Positions 33,796 through 43,566 of a stretch of 64,000 bases of DNA are shown piece after piece. How positions within the stretch are numbered: position 1 is the first letter of the stretch; each line of letters begins with the position of its first letter. The notes below the pieces were generated by a model. It was not told the origin of the DNA and did not search any database. It saw nothing but the letters and a program-made list of their open reading frames with translations. The translations under genes and the position numbers were made by a program. The stretch comes from Maribacter sp. (GTDB taxonomy: Bacteria > Bacteroidota > Bacteroidia > Flavobacteriales > Flavobacteriaceae): positions 1-64,000 of the forward strand of contig JALHST010000272.1 in NCBI GenBank assembly GCA_022865355.1, read 5' to 3'.

Positions 33796-35829
33796 TTATT
33801 TATACCTGTCAAAACCATACTGATGATACAATTGCTGGTATCGCTGATCCTGTTTCAAATGATCAAAGAACGGATCGATCTTTAATTTTATGAATTCAGG
33901 TTCCCTTTTTAGGAAAGATCTTTCCAGGCTTGCAAAGCAAGAGTCTGTCATTTGATTCTGGGAATATATTCTTGCCAAATTGTAATCTACACTCGAACTT
34001 GGGCCGCCTTGAGTTTCTTCGAGTAGGTGCAGAAGCTCCTTGCTTTCGGTAACCTTACCTTCTTTTAAATAGGAGATGCAGAGCAGACTCAATAGGTTTT
34101 CGGAAAGTGTTGCCGCGTTTTTTAGTAAGCGTGGGTTGAGGCCTTGAATGACACTTGCATAGTTTCCTGAATAAAATTTTGAAGCAAAATACAGATGGTC
34201 AAAATTCCATTTTTCCGGGAATAGTTTTTTCCCTTCCGCAATATATTTTTCAGCTTCGGTAAATTTCTTTTTATACATATTGGCGCTGGCCACGATTACA
34301 TATCCGTTCCAGTCGGCGGGGTCTGAACTGATTGCATCAAGCCCCAGTTTTTCAGCTTTATCAAATTCACCCATCCAAAGAAGGAAATACGCATACCTGT
34401 TCTTGATCAAAGAAGCCGATGGATTGAGCTTAATAGATTTTTCAAAGTTCATCTTTGCAGTAGGGTAATCGAGTTCGATGGTCCATGCCAATAGGGCAAG
34501 TGCTGAATACCCTTCTGCTAGATTGGGATCAAGCGCGACAGACCTGTTGGCAAATTCCTTGGTTTCCCGAATGACATTTACATCGGTATAGGTGCTAGAG
34601 CCATTGATTTTCCAGATCTTGGCCAAAGCAAGAAAGGCATACGCTGGTGCAAATGATGAATCTAAGGCGACGGCCTGTTGATTATATTCAATGCTCCTGT
34701 CATAGTTCTGTTCTTTATAGGCGTACAGTCCTTTGAGGTAAAGTGAATACACTTCGGGGTCGGTTTGTTTCTTGTTTAATCTTGGTTTTTCCTCCTGAGA
34801 AAGGGTAATTTTAAGTTTCTCGACTATTTTATTGGCAATACTGTCCTGGATTGCAAAAATATCCTTTGATTCCTTATCAAATCGTTGCGACCATATCGTT
34901 GAATCTTCTTTTACACTGATAAGCTTCGTGATGATCCTGAGGATATTCCCGGATTTTTGTATACTTCCTTCAAGGATGATATTTACGCCTAGTTTATCTC
35001 CTATCGTGCGGGCATCAAAATCTTTTCCTTTGTATTGAAAAGAAGAAGTGCGCCCGATAACTTTTAAATCTTTAATGATCGTTATTGAATTGATTATTTC
35101 ATCTGCCAAGCCATCACTGAGGTATTCCTGGTCCTTCCCTGGGCTCATATCGGTAAATGGAAGAATAGCAATTGATTTTACATGGGTCGCGGGGTCCACT
35201 TTTTTTGTGGGGAGAAAGTTTATGAGAAAGTATCCTGATGCCGAAAGGGCGATTATCACAAATAAAACCACTAGGGTCTTTGGGGTAGGCTTTATTTTTT
35301 GGGCAACCTGGGAAGTTGGCAAATCGGTATCGGGCGCTGTAACCACCTCGTAGATCTTCACCGGTTCTTTTACATTTTTAAGAGGTTGTGCTTTTACAAA
35401 CCGGGTCACAATGTCTTTCTTGTTGAGCACATTATCATGAACTACTTCTGAGATAAAAATGCTTCCGGGATTTGCGATGGCCTGGATACGAGCAGCGATA
35501 TTCACCCCATCACCAAACACATCGTCATTCTCGAAGACCACTTCACCCATATGAATCCCAATTCGTAATTGAAATTCTTTTAGGGCGTTGCACGCTGCCT
35601 GTATTTTAATAGCTGCGTTTACCGCATCGGAAACGGTATTGAAACTGGCCATTACCCCATCCCCCAATTCTTTTATCCATCTGCCATTAAATCGTTCAAT
35701 GATGGGCTTTTGTAATTGTCGGTTTTTACGCAACAATTCAAAGGCTCTGTTTTCATCATTTCCCATTAAAGAAGTGTAGCCGACAATGTCAGTAAACATA
35801 ATTACAGCGAGCTGACGGGACTGGGACAT
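33796..35829 (-). CDS. Class III adenylate cyclase with TolB-like and TPR domains
   Basis: Residues about 1-170 form a class III nucleotide cyclase: MFTDIVGYTSLM carries the first metal Asp, ELGDGVMASF follows, RIGIHMGEV and DVFGDGVNIAARI complete the site. One transmembrane helix lies at about 186-206. Residues about 215-350 resemble a TolB N-terminal-like domain (SIAILPFTDMSPGKDQEYLSDGLADEI), followed by about eight TPR units to the C-terminus. The catalytic domain is cytoplasmic and the TPR part should be periplasmic. Likely makes cAMP in response to an envelope signal. Monocistronic. Confidence 0.9.
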   Translation of the reverse strand: MSQSRQLAVIMFTDIVGYTSLMGNDENRAFELLRKNRQLQKPIIERFNGRWIKELGDGVMASFNTVSDAVNAAIKIQAACNALKEFQLRIGIHMGEVVFENDDVFGDGVNIAARIQAIANPGSIFISEVVHDNVLNKKDIVTRFVKAQPLKNVKEPVKIYEVVTAPDTDLPTSQVAQKIKPTPKTLVVLFVIIALSASGYFLINFLPTKKVDPATHVKSIAILPFTDMSPGKDQEYLSDGLADEIINSITIIKDLKVIGRTSSFQYKGKDFDARTIGDKLGVNIILEGSIQKSGNILRIITKLISVKEDSTIWSQRFDKESKDIFAIQDSIANKIVEKLKITLSQEEKPRLNKKQTDPEVYSLYLKGLYAYKEQNYDRSIEYNQQAVALDSSFAPAYAFLALAKIWKINGSSTYTDVNVIRETKEFANRSVALDPNLAEGYSALALLAWTIELDYPTAKMNFEKSIKLNPSASLIKNRYAYFLLWMGEFDKAEKLGLDAISSDPADWNGYVIVASANMYKKKFTEAEKYIAEGKKLFPEKWNFDHLYFASKFYSGNYASVIQGLNPRLLKNAATLSENLLSLLCISYLKEGKVTESKELLHLLEETQGGPSSSVDYNLARIYSQNQMTDSCFASLERSFLKREPEFIKLKIDPFFDHLKQDQRYQQLYHQYGFDRYK

Positions 35830-36300
35830 AGCCTATAAATTCATTTAAATTTTTTCCAATTTCATCACATTGTAAGTCCTTGCGAATACCGCATGAAGCA
35901 GTTGTTATTTGAGCCTATTCGATATTATATCAAGTTTTAGGATAAAGATATAGATAGTGATCATTCGTTGATTTAAAAAGGCCTCTTAATTTTATTTTTT
36001 GATTCGATGCCAAAAGTGTTGCGCAAACTGGTATAAAACAACCCGCGACTTTTTGTAGCCATTGAGATGCATTACAATAACGTAATTTTGAAGAATTTTA
36101 GTCGGTTTTTGGGACATTCCAGCTTAAAGATGACCCAGGAGTAATATGGAAAGATTGTCCCGAATAGGGCCAGTTTAGAGATGGAAAGGATTTCAAAGAA
36201 ATCGAGTTAAAGTCAATCAAAGAATAAAATAAGTTAATGCAGGCAGATGGACTCATTATGAGCGCCTTTCCATTTTTTCTGAAGCAGGTTGGTAAACCAA
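35830..36300. other. Intergenic region without recognised features
   Basis: 471 bp between the cyclase and a DUF6090 gene. It must hold the cyclase promoter, but no gene, repeat or clear terminator was identified. Confidence 0.5.
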
Positions 36301-37086
36301 TTAATTTGTCTTCAATTTGGTTTCAATATCCTGAATAATTCTGGCCCCTAATTGTTTAATTTCCCCGTAATTAACCTGAATATCTAAATTGGAGCCATGC
36401 CTGGCCATCATGGCAAAAACAGCCGGATGGCGAGATACCTTCTTTAACGTAATTTGGCTTTCCTGCCAAAACTCTGGATCTATTTCTATGGTACCTCCCA
36501 AATAATCACCTATAAAACCATTTATCCTTCCCCACTCTGGCGAGAATTCTTGAGTCATCAGATCAATTTGCATTGCTTGAGAATATGTATTGGCATGGTC
36601 GACCAAATTGTTTATTATACCTGCTTTCCTGTAATATTCAAAAATGGACTCTGCCAAATCCGTACCCTGAATTTTTCCTATAAGCCCTGAGGTCTTCATA
36701 CTTTCAAAGCCGCTTTGATTGCAATTGAAATTTTCGACCTCAAAAGAAGAAATTATAATTTGAGCCAGAAACGAGGCTTCATGAACGTCATAATAGTCCT
36801 TGTGAGCTAAGGGCCAAAATTCTTGAGCATGACCTGTTACAGAATCCCGCTGATTTTTCAAATTTTGAATTACGGGAAGGTCACTTTTGATGTTTTGTGC
36901 AATGGTAAGTAGGTATTCATTTAATTCTTTTTCTTCACTTCGTACCGTATTCCAATTATTAACTTGCAATGCGATCAATATCCCGATCACCACCAGTACG
37001 ATCTCCCCAATGGCATATCGCATATATTTTAAAGGCTTATTTTCATCTGCGAGTTTTTTACGGATTTTACGAAAGAACGGGATCAT
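36301..37086 (-). CDS. DUF6090 family protein, copy 1
   Basis: 261 residues. The N-terminus is the family signature: FFRKIRKKLADENKPLKY, then a transmembrane helix in IGEIVLVVIGILIALQVNNW at about residues 26-46. The remaining ~210 residues are helical and probably periplasmic. Function is unknown. It shares the N-terminal 50 residues closely with the copies at 43567 and 45217, while the C-terminal parts diverge. ATG at 37086; the TACCTTAG box lies 26 bases upstream. Confidence 0.87.
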   Translation of the reverse strand: MIPFFRKIRKKLADENKPLKYMRYAIGEIVLVVIGILIALQVNNWNTVRSEEKELNEYLLTIAQNIKSDLPVIQNLKNQRDSVTGHAQEFWPLAHKDYYDVHEASFLAQIIISSFEVENFNCNQSGFESMKTSGLIGKIQGTDLAESIFEYYRKAGIINNLVDHANTYSQAMQIDLMTQEFSPEWGRINGFIGDYLGGTIEIDPEFWQESQITLKKVSRHPAVFAMMARHGSNLDIQVNYGEIKQLGARIIQDIETKLKTN

Positions 37087-37104
37087 AAGAAGGTAGTGGT
37101 TGGT

Positions 37105-37140
37105 TGTACTTCCTAAGGTAATGAATTATTAAAAGTCCAA
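37105..37140 (-). promoter_or_regulatory. Shared promoter/leader, DUF6090 copy 1
   Basis: Minus strand: TTG (37138-37140), 17 bases, TACCTTAG (37113-37120), then leader GGAAGTACAACCAACC. The same arrangement precedes three other genes in this window, at 44353, 44939 and 46020. Confidence 0.6.
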
Positions 37141-37260
37141 AATGCCATTCCTATTTATTCCCTCGAATATTATAGGAATTTTCTATTGAGGGTAACGGAT
37201 GGAATTAATTACGGATCATGTAATGCGTTCTGATTTATATGAAGGCCTTCAAAAGCATAT

Positions 37261-37707
37261 TTATAGATCCACTTGGCGAAGCGCTTTTTTAACAATATCA
37301 ATATCATTGAACCCCCTAAAGCCACTAAAACCAATGGAAAGCCTGGTTCCCTCGGAAAGAACAATGGGTTGCCCGCCAACCCAGCCGATTAAATCCGGCA
37401 GGTCGATGGGCGAATCTTCAGGATCCATAGTTCCGCCAAAAACAATTTTTTCATAATCACCGGTTTTTTGCCCGGTAATCCAGACCTGGCTGGCCTTTTG
37501 CCAGGCAATCTTAAAAAAGGCTCGTTGTCTAAGTTTATCAGTACCGTATACCTTGCCATAAATTTTACCATCTTCCGTGATGATGCAAAGTGCCGTATTG
37601 CCTTCAGAGATACTCCAATCCTCTGGACTGCCTTTAAACGCAGGAATAAGGATTTCGATTTCCCGAATAATTTGGTCGATGGTCTGGTTGATGTCCCTTG
37701 CTTCCAT
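37261..37707 (-). CDS. GlcG/HbpS family heme-binding-like protein
   Basis: 148 residues matching the GlcG/HbpS alpha/beta fold: an N-terminal helix, ALCIITEDGKIYGKVYGTDK, RQRAFFKIAWQKASQVWITG and the GWVGGQPIVLSEGTRLSIGFSG segment. Members bind heme or act as small accessory oxidoreductase subunits; the role here is unknown. No signal peptide. It lies 23 bp downstream of the CBM6 lipoprotein gene on the same strand, so the two may be co-transcribed. Confidence 0.75.
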   Translation of the reverse strand: MEARDINQTIDQIIREIEILIPAFKGSPEDWSISEGNTALCIITEDGKIYGKVYGTDKLRQRAFFKIAWQKASQVWITGQKTGDYEKIVFGGTMDPEDSPIDLPDLIGWVGGQPIVLSEGTRLSIGFSGFRGFNDIDIVKKALRQVDL

Positions 37708-37730
37708 AAAGTCGTTTTAGAAATGGCAGG

Positions 37731-38411
37731 TTATTTATTTACAAGTTTAAATTCAATGAAATCGTAGTTCATTTGCCCAACCGATACGGTATGAAGCGTA
37801 ATTGTTTGAATACCATTTTTTAAGTGTATTTGCCCCAGGTTTTCCACGAAGTTCCAATGGTGCCATTGACGCCAGGCAATAGGGTCGTCTTTATCAAAAG
37901 TTGATTCAACAGTTAATATCCCAGAACTCCGTTTGTCTTCCGATTCAATGCTGATTTGCCCATTTTGATTGGCTGTGTAAATAAGACCAATTTGATAGGT
38001 TCCTGATTTTTGGACGTCTACTGTATATTTTGTCCATTCTCCAGGTTCCGTCCATCCTAAATATAACTGCCCTTCTTTCGGTTGTACCCTATTATATTTC
38101 GAATTATCAATACTGTCATGATACTTGGTGAACGAAATATCCGGGGCTTCCTCCTGTCTAAATGTACTTAAATAGTCTTTGCCCTTGTTCAGATTGCCAC
38201 TGCCATGGTTTATGGTGTCGACATCATGATACCCGATGCCTTCTCCACCAAGATTATAAAATTCACATTGAATTTTGCCAGGTATTTTGGGGGCTTTTTC
38301 CAGAAAAAGCGATTCAAGTTGTACAGGATTCTTCGTTTGAAGGCTTTTGGTGCCAAGACAGGATAGTAATGCACTAAAAAGAATGCTACTTATATATTTT
38401 GAATTGCCCAT
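37731..38411 (-). CDS. Lipoprotein with a CBM6-like carbohydrate-binding module
   Basis: 226 residues, signal with lipobox (ALLSC). The rest is one CBM6-type jelly roll: IPGKIQCEFYNLGGEGIGYHD, YLGWTEPGEWTKYTVDV, GTYQIGLIYTANQNGQISIE and a C-terminal HTVSVGQMNYDFIEFKLV strand carrying the conserved Asn near the ligand site. No catalytic domain is fused, so it is likely a surface glycan-binding protein or a partner of a separate hydrolase. Confidence 0.8.
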   Translation of the reverse strand: MGNSKYISSILFSALLSCLGTKSLQTKNPVQLESLFLEKAPKIPGKIQCEFYNLGGEGIGYHDVDTINHGSGNLNKGKDYLSTFRQEEAPDISFTKYHDSIDNSKYNRVQPKEGQLYLGWTEPGEWTKYTVDVQKSGTYQIGLIYTANQNGQISIESEDKRSSGILTVESTFDKDDPIAWRQWHHWNFVENLGQIHLKNGIQTITLHTVSVGQMNYDFIEFKLVNK

Positions 38412-38860
38412 TTTCCTAATATGTTAAAACTACAACGAATCTAAGTCAGATTTTGGGAAATTCCCAACCATTCCTATACGTAAGCGCAATAAACTGGCCG
38501 GACTCGGAATTGTCTTTAAAAATAGTTGTTTCTGGAAGCAATTCTAGACGTCCCCTCAAGTATCCATGAAATGTTAGCCATGTCACCATGGCCCCTGCTA
38601 AAGCGCCCTTACTGACCGGAGATGTGTTGTGGCATAGCATAAAGCTATTTTTTTCTGTTTTGGTGTCCCAGGCAGTTGCTTTATTTGCCTCACTTGGAAG
38701 GCCGTTTTCGGGCGCCAGGCAATTCAACCCCCTCGTTCCTACTGCAATCATTGACTCCAACAAGAACATCATTGATTTATTGATTGTAGATTCTAGAAAG
38801 GATTCACACAGCTTCAATGAAAATATAAAGCTTATCTTAGAGTTAGAAAATTATTGGATT
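38412..38860. other. Intergenic region, no gene supported
   Basis: 449 bp. Frames are open on both strands here (minus 38446-38817 and plus from 38588), but neither product resembles a known family and they overlap each other. Nothing else was seen. Confidence 0.4.
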
Positions 38861-39040
38861 ATGAAGACAAGTATGTTTGAAAAAGTGATTCTAGGATCGG
38901 CTTTTTTTTCGATGGTTTTTTCCATTATATTATGGCTATTGTTTGCCGATATCTCATCGCTTTTCGTAGGCCTTTGGGTGCCTTCCATCTTAGGATTGGG
39001 AATCTTCTTAAAACTAAAGGGTGCGGAAGAGACTACCTAG
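38861..39040 (+). CDS. Small two-helix membrane protein
   Basis: 59 residues from the ATG at 38861 (MKTSMFEKVILGSAFFSMV). Two hydrophobic helices (about residues 8-27 and 30-50) with a short polar tail. Function unknown. The frame stays open further upstream to 38588, but only this part is protein-like. 244 bp of non-coding sequence separate it from the convergent carboxylase operon. Confidence 0.6.
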   Translation: MKTSMFEKVILGSAFFSMVFSIILWLLFADISSLFVGLWVPSILGLGIFLKLKGAEETT

Positions 39041-39284
39041 TTGTGGCGTCCCATTCAAATGTATCGGTCGGTCAACCATTCCCCCTGGGAAATCACTCAG
39101 GGGTGCAAGCGGCGGAAGGCGATGTATAATTATAGGATTCTCCTCTTGCCGGGATGCGTACTAGATTGCGCATGGATACCTTACAAAAAGTCTTTAGGTG
39201 TCTTTCAGATTTTGGCGCAAGGGGTTTAATTTAATTCAAACCTGCTCTAGCATGCCTCCATGGGTTGACCGCAACCAATTACAG

Positions 39285-40826
39285 TTACAAGGGAATATTA
39301 CCATGCTTTTTCTTTGGCAAAACGGCCACTTTATTTTGAAGCAACGCGTAGGCCTTGATCAATTTTCTCCTTGTATTTTTAGGGAGTATTACTTCATCGA
39401 TAAATCCTCTTTCTGCTGCGCTATATGGGTTTGCAAATTTCTTGGCGTATGCGGCCTCTTTCTCCGCTAACTTCGCTACCGGATCTTCTGCGGCATCGAT
39501 CTCTTTTCTAAAAATGATCTCGCTCGCCCCCTTGGCTCCCATGACGGCAATTTCGGCACTGGGCCAGGCATAATTCAAGTCGGCACCAATATGTTTTGAG
39601 TTCATGACATCATAGGCCCCACCATAAGCTTTTCTGGTAATCACCGTCACTTTCGGCACCGTCGCCTCACTGAGCGCATATAACAATTTCGCTCCATTAA
39701 TGATAATTCCGTTCCATTCTTGATCCGTACCTGGAAGAAACCCAGGCACATCTACCAAAACCAAAAGCGGAATATTGAAGCAATCACAAAAACGGGTAAA
39801 ACGGGCCGCTTTTCTGGAACTGTCCACATCCAGAACCCCGGCCAAAAACATCGGCTGGTTCGCGACGATACCGATACTTTTACCGGCCAGCCTCGCAAAA
39901 CCGACAACCATGTTTTGCGCATACTCCTTATGGATTTCAAAAAAAGTTTCTTCATCGATAATTCCGTTGATTACGTTGCGCATGTCGTAAGGTTGGCTCG
40001 AATTTTCAGGAACGATATTCTCTAGAACCTCCCGGGTTTCATCGGCCAGTTCATAGGGAATATCGTCGGGCGCATCCTCACAGTTCTGGGGCATATAACT
40101 AATCATTCGTTTGATCTGATCGAGGCATTGCAGGTCATTCACAGCCGTCAAGTGCGTGACTCCCGATTTCGTAGCATGCGTTAAAGCGCCACCCAGTTCT
40201 TCTGAAGTTACCTCTTCGTTGGTAACCGTTTTGACCACATTGGGTCCGGTAACGAACATATAACTGGTGTTTTCCACCATTAAGGTAAAGTCAGTCATGG
40301 CCGGGGAATATACGGCACCGCCTGCACAGGGCCCCAGAATCGCCGATATTTGGGGGACTACCCCTGAAGCCATTACATTTTTATAAAAGATATCCGCATA
40401 GCCACCGAGCGACCGGACGCCTTCTTGAATTCGCGCACCCCCACTATCGTTCAAACCACTTATAGGGACACCGATTTTCAGGGCGATGTCAATTATTTTA
40501 CAGATCTTCTCGGCATGGGTTTCCGATAAGGCGCCTCCAAAAACAGTAAAATCCTGGGCAAAAATACATACTTGTCGGCCATTGATGGTTCCATAGCCAG
40601 TGACCACGCCGTCGCCATAATAGACTTCTTTTTCCATACCAAAGTCTTGGGTACGATGGGTAACCAAAGCGCCCATTTCTTCAAAAGACCCATCATCCAA
40701 TAAAAAATGAAGCCGCTCCCGCGCCGTCAATTTTCCTTTGTCGTGCTGCTTATCAATACGATGTTGACCTCCCCCTAGGCGGGATTTTGCCAATTTCTCT
40801 TCCAGGATTTGCTTTTTATCTTTCAT
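39285..40826 (-). CDS. Acyl-CoA carboxylase, carboxyltransferase (beta) subunit
   Basis: 513 residues of the PccB/MMDA type. Two crotonase-fold halves are visible: the first with [19 protein letters not shown] and [18 protein letters not shown], the second with [18 protein letters not shown] and [21 protein letters not shown]. It transfers CO2 from carboxybiotin to an acyl-CoA, most likely propionyl-CoA given the similarity to PccB and the presence of methylmalonyl-CoA epimerase at 29158. Last gene of a three-gene operon, 28 bp after the biotin carboxylase. Confidence 0.93.
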   Translation of the reverse strand: MKDKKQILEEKLAKSRLGGGQHRIDKQHDKGKLTARERLHFLLDDGSFEEMGALVTHRTQDFGMEKEVYYGDGVVTGYGTINGRQVCIFAQDFTVFGGALSETHAEKICKIIDIALKIGVPISGLNDSGGARIQEGVRSLGGYADIFYKNVMASGVVPQISAILGPCAGGAVYSPAMTDFTLMVENTSYMFVTGPNVVKTVTNEEVTSEELGGALTHATKSGVTHLTAVNDLQCLDQIKRMISYMPQNCEDAPDDIPYELADETREVLENIVPENSSQPYDMRNVINGIIDEETFFEIHKEYAQNMVVGFARLAGKSIGIVANQPMFLAGVLDVDSSRKAARFTRFCDCFNIPLLVLVDVPGFLPGTDQEWNGIIINGAKLLYALSEATVPKVTVITRKAYGGAYDVMNSKHIGADLNYAWPSAEIAVMGAKGASEIIFRKEIDAAEDPVAKLAEKEAAYAKKFANPYSAAERGFIDEVILPKNTRRKLIKAYALLQNKVAVLPKKKHGNIPL

Positions 40827-40854
40827 GTGGGCGATTTTAAATGGATTTGTGATC

Positions 40855-42327
40855 CTATGACCTACTTTTTTTCCAAAGGGAAGGGACCTTCCTTGGCGTC
40901 TTCAGTATCTTTTGATTTTCAAGATACAACCGCAATCCCACGAGGGCCGCAATTTTTCGTTCCTCTGCATATTGTTTTTCAAGCAGTTCGGGGGAATAGT
41001 AGTTTTTTACGAAATGGGTATCAAAAGCCCCCGAAGTAAAAGCTTCATGTTCACAAACAAATTTGCCGAACGGTAAGGTGGTGGCCACTCCTTCGATTTT
41101 GTATTGGTCTATTGCGCCGATCATTCGTTGAATGGCTTCCTCCCTATTTTTTCCATAGGTAATCAACTTTGATAACATGGGGTCATAATAAATAGGGACT
41201 ATCATCCCTTCCTCGAAACCATCATCCAAGCGAATGCCCGTTCCTTCAGGTCTCTTATACGTCGTCAATGTGCCGATGCTGGGCATAAAATTATCCAAAG
41301 GGTCTTCAGCATATACGCGAACCTCCAGCGCGTGACCATGCATGCTCACATCTTCTTGAACGAATTCCAAAGGTTCGCCACGAGCAATCTTTATCTGTTG
41401 TTCAACCAGGTCTATTCCAGTTATCAATTCGGTTACTGGATGTTCTACCTGCAGACGGGTATTCATCTCGAGGAAATAAAATTTCATTTCCCCATCCAAT
41501 AAGAACTCTACGGTGCCCGCCCCTACATAATCGCAGGCTTTGGCCACTTTAACCGCGGCTTCGCCCATGGCAGTCCTAATTTCGGGTGTAAGCACGGTCG
41601 AGGGAGCTTCCTCGATTACTTTTTGGTGTCTGCGCTGGATGCTGCATTCCCGTTCAAAAAGATGCACGGTATGGCCGGTGCTATCGGCGAGCACCTGAAT
41701 TTCAATATGTCTCGGGGCGGTTATGTACTTCTCGATAAAAACGGCCCCATCGCCAAAAGCGGCCTGTGCCTCACTAATGGCCCGGTTCATTTGTTCCGGC
41801 AATTCTTCAAACGAATCAACGATCCGCATGCCCTTTCCGCCACCACCGGCCGCAGCTTTGATCAAAATGGGAAAACCTATTTGCTGCGCAATTTTCCTGG
41901 CCAAATCAACATCGGTAATGGCTTCTTCCGTACCCGGGACCATGGGAATATCGTAGTTACGTACCGCTTCTTTTGCCGCCAACTTGTTGCCCATTACGGC
42001 TATGGCATGAGGTTTTGGCCCGATAAAAATAATCCCGCTGTCTTCGACCATTTGTGCAAAAACAGCATTTTCACTTAAGAATCCGTAGCCGGGGTGTATT
42101 GCATCCGCAGCAGTTTCCTTTGCGGCAGATATTACTTTTTCCATATTCAAATACGACTCGGAAGAAGGTGCCTTTCCCAATAAAACCGCTTCATCCGCAA
42201 ATTTCACATGGGGCGATTGCCTATCGGCTTCCGAATAGACCGCTACTGTTTTTATGCCCATTTTGCGCGCGGTCTTCATAATTCGAAGCGCTATTTCACC
42301 ACGGTTGGCAACTAGTATTTTTTTCAT
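40855..42327 (-). CDS. accC: Biotin carboxylase subunit of acyl-CoA carboxylase
   Basis: 490-residue ATP-grasp enzyme. Seen: [19 protein letters not shown], the [10 protein letters not shown] loop, the glycine-rich [33 protein letters not shown] and [14 protein letters not shown], which are the biotin carboxylase signatures. It carboxylates biotin on the separate carrier encoded just upstream. ATG at 42327. A 45-bp gap with a hairpin separates it from the carrier gene. Confidence 0.94.
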   Translation of the reverse strand: MKKILVANRGEIALRIMKTARKMGIKTVAVYSEADRQSPHVKFADEAVLLGKAPSSESYLNMEKVISAAKETAADAIHPGYGFLSENAVFAQMVEDSGIIFIGPKPHAIAVMGNKLAAKEAVRNYDIPMVPGTEEAITDVDLARKIAQQIGFPILIKAAAGGGGKGMRIVDSFEELPEQMNRAISEAQAAFGDGAVFIEKYITAPRHIEIQVLADSTGHTVHLFERECSIQRRHQKVIEEAPSTVLTPEIRTAMGEAAVKVAKACDYVGAGTVEFLLDGEMKFYFLEMNTRLQVEHPVTELITGIDLVEQQIKIARGEPLEFVQEDVSMHGHALEVRVYAEDPLDNFMPSIGTLTTYKRPEGTGIRLDDGFEEGMIVPIYYDPMLSKLITYGKNREEAIQRMIGAIDQYKIEGVATTLPFGKFVCEHEAFTSGAFDTHFVKNYYSPELLEKQYAEERKIAALVGLRLYLENQKILKTPRKVPSLWKKSRS

Positions 42328-42348
42328 GAGTCAGATTCTTTTCGTGTC

Positions 42349-42368
42349 ATTCCCGCAAAGGCGGGAAT
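42349..42368. repeat. Short palindrome between the biotin carrier and biotin carboxylase genes
   Basis: ATTCCCGC and GCGGGAAT form a perfect 8-bp stem with a short AAAG loop, in the 45-bp gap. This type of sequence is a widespread extragenic palindrome; here it could modulate the ratio of the two products. Confidence 0.6.
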
Positions 42369-42372
42369 CTTA

Positions 42373-42852
42373 CTATTCCATTTCAATTATCAATTGTCCC
42401 TTTTCTACGGTATCATCCTTTTTCACTTCGATGGATTTTACGATGCCCGCCCCTTGGGACAAGATAATGTTCTCCATCTTCATCGCAGCTAGTACCAACA
42501 TGGGGGTTCCTTCTGAAACCGTTTGCCCTTCGACTATCATTACATCGATGATCAGTCCGGGCATGGGTGCTTTTATGGAGGTCACCTTTTGGGAAGTGGT
42601 AGCCAGCAGCCCCATTTTTTTTACCCGCTGGTCATAGGCATCCTCGATGTTTACCTCATAACTATTGCCATTGACGACTATCCTAAAGGCTTTCTGCAAA
42701 TAATGGGAGCTTGACAAACGTATCCCATAGGCTTGGTTATGATGTAAGACATGAAAATCAGAACCGTTTACCTTGATGATATCCAAGGCGTCAACAGCTG
42801 TTTTACTTACCCGTATTTCTTCTTTGTCTACGGTCACTAAATAATCGGTCAT
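42373..42852 (-). CDS. Biotin carboxyl carrier protein of acyl-CoA carboxylase
   Basis: 159 residues. The C-terminal ~75 residues form a biotinyl/lipoyl domain with the biotinylation site AMKMEN (Lys) after PMPGLIIDVMIVEGQTV. The N-terminal half is a BT-like beta domain that contacts the carboxyltransferase. First gene of the operon; ATG at 42852. Confidence 0.93.
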   Translation of the reverse strand: MTDYLVTVDKEEIRVSKTAVDALDIIKVNGSDFHVLHHNQAYGIRLSSSHYLQKAFRIVVNGNSYEVNIEDAYDQRVKKMGLLATTSQKVTSIKAPMPGLIIDVMIVEGQTVSEGTPMLVLAAMKMENIILSQGAGIVKSIEVKKDDTVEKGQLIIEME

Positions 42853-43138
42853 TTTTCTAAATTAAGGGATACGCATTCTATGGTTTGATAAAGATATGTC
42901 ATGACCTTATAGCTAGCAAGTCATAAATTGATAGGAAGGGGCGTATTTTCCCTATTTCGGCATAACAAAATGGTATAAAGCAAGTGAGCGCACCAAGAAC
43001 CTTTTTAGTTACAGAACCCGGCCTATTTTAGACTTTCGGTTTGAATCGGAGAAAATTTCATGTAAATCCTTCTTGATTTTTTGGTTCGTTTTGTATCAAG
43101 ACAAAATGAACTATAAGAACATAAAAATATTTTTCTTG
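42853..43138. other. Intergenic region upstream of the carboxylase operon
   Basis: 286 bp expected to hold the operon promoter. No gene was seen. The bases TCGGTTTGAATCGG near 43037 recur near 43313, between repeat copies 2 and 3, so the flanking sequence is partly duplicated too. Confidence 0.45.
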
Positions 43139-43310
43139 CCTCTTTTTGCTTGTCCAAAAAGAGGCGCAAAAAGGACACTTTTTCATTAGGTGTTTCCCAT
43201 AAGCTTATGCTTCTGGGAACCGCTCGTGTGGGCTAAACGCGGTCCAAGGCTTCCCGCGTTCTTCACGCCCCCACTCGCTACACTAAAGAAAAAGAAGGCC
43301 TTCAATGAAC
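43139..43310 (+). repeat. Interspersed intergenic repeat, copy 2
   Basis: Begins with the hairpin CCTCTTTTTGC/CAAAAAGAGG and ends in AAAGAAGGCCTTCAATGA. It is the closest match to copy 1 (28791-28987), in opposite orientation. No conserved coding frame. Confidence 0.78.
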
Positions 43311-43385
43311 TATCGGTTTGAATCGGGGAAAATCGAAGGGTTTAAGAAATAGGGTGGTTGCCAGTGGAAGTGCGTTTCGCGCAGC

Positions 43386-43562
43386 GAAAAAGAGCCGTAA
43401 ATGTGTCCGCCTCTGGTGGAAAGGACACTTTTTCATTCGATGTTTTCCAAAAGCTGGCGCTAATGGGAACCGCTCCTGCGGGCTAAACGCGATCCAGGGC
43501 TTCCCGCGTTCTTCACACCCCCACTCACTACACTACAGAAAAAGAATGTCTTTCAATGACCT
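43386..43562 (+). repeat. Interspersed intergenic repeat, copy 3
   Basis: Same orientation as copy 2, 75 bp after it. It lacks the complete starting hairpin but shares GTGTCCGCCT, GGAAAGGACACTTTTTCATT, GGGAACCGCTC and the GGCTTCCCGCGTTCTTCAC block, and ends with CTTTCAATGAC. It abuts the 3' end of the second DUF6090 gene. Confidence 0.75.
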
Positions 43563-43566
43563 GACT

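Noticed and set aside
38446..38817. Minus-strand 123-codon frame between the CBM6 gene and the small membrane protein
   Set aside because: No known domain, composition not convincing, and it overlaps a plus-strand open frame; not enough to support a gene.
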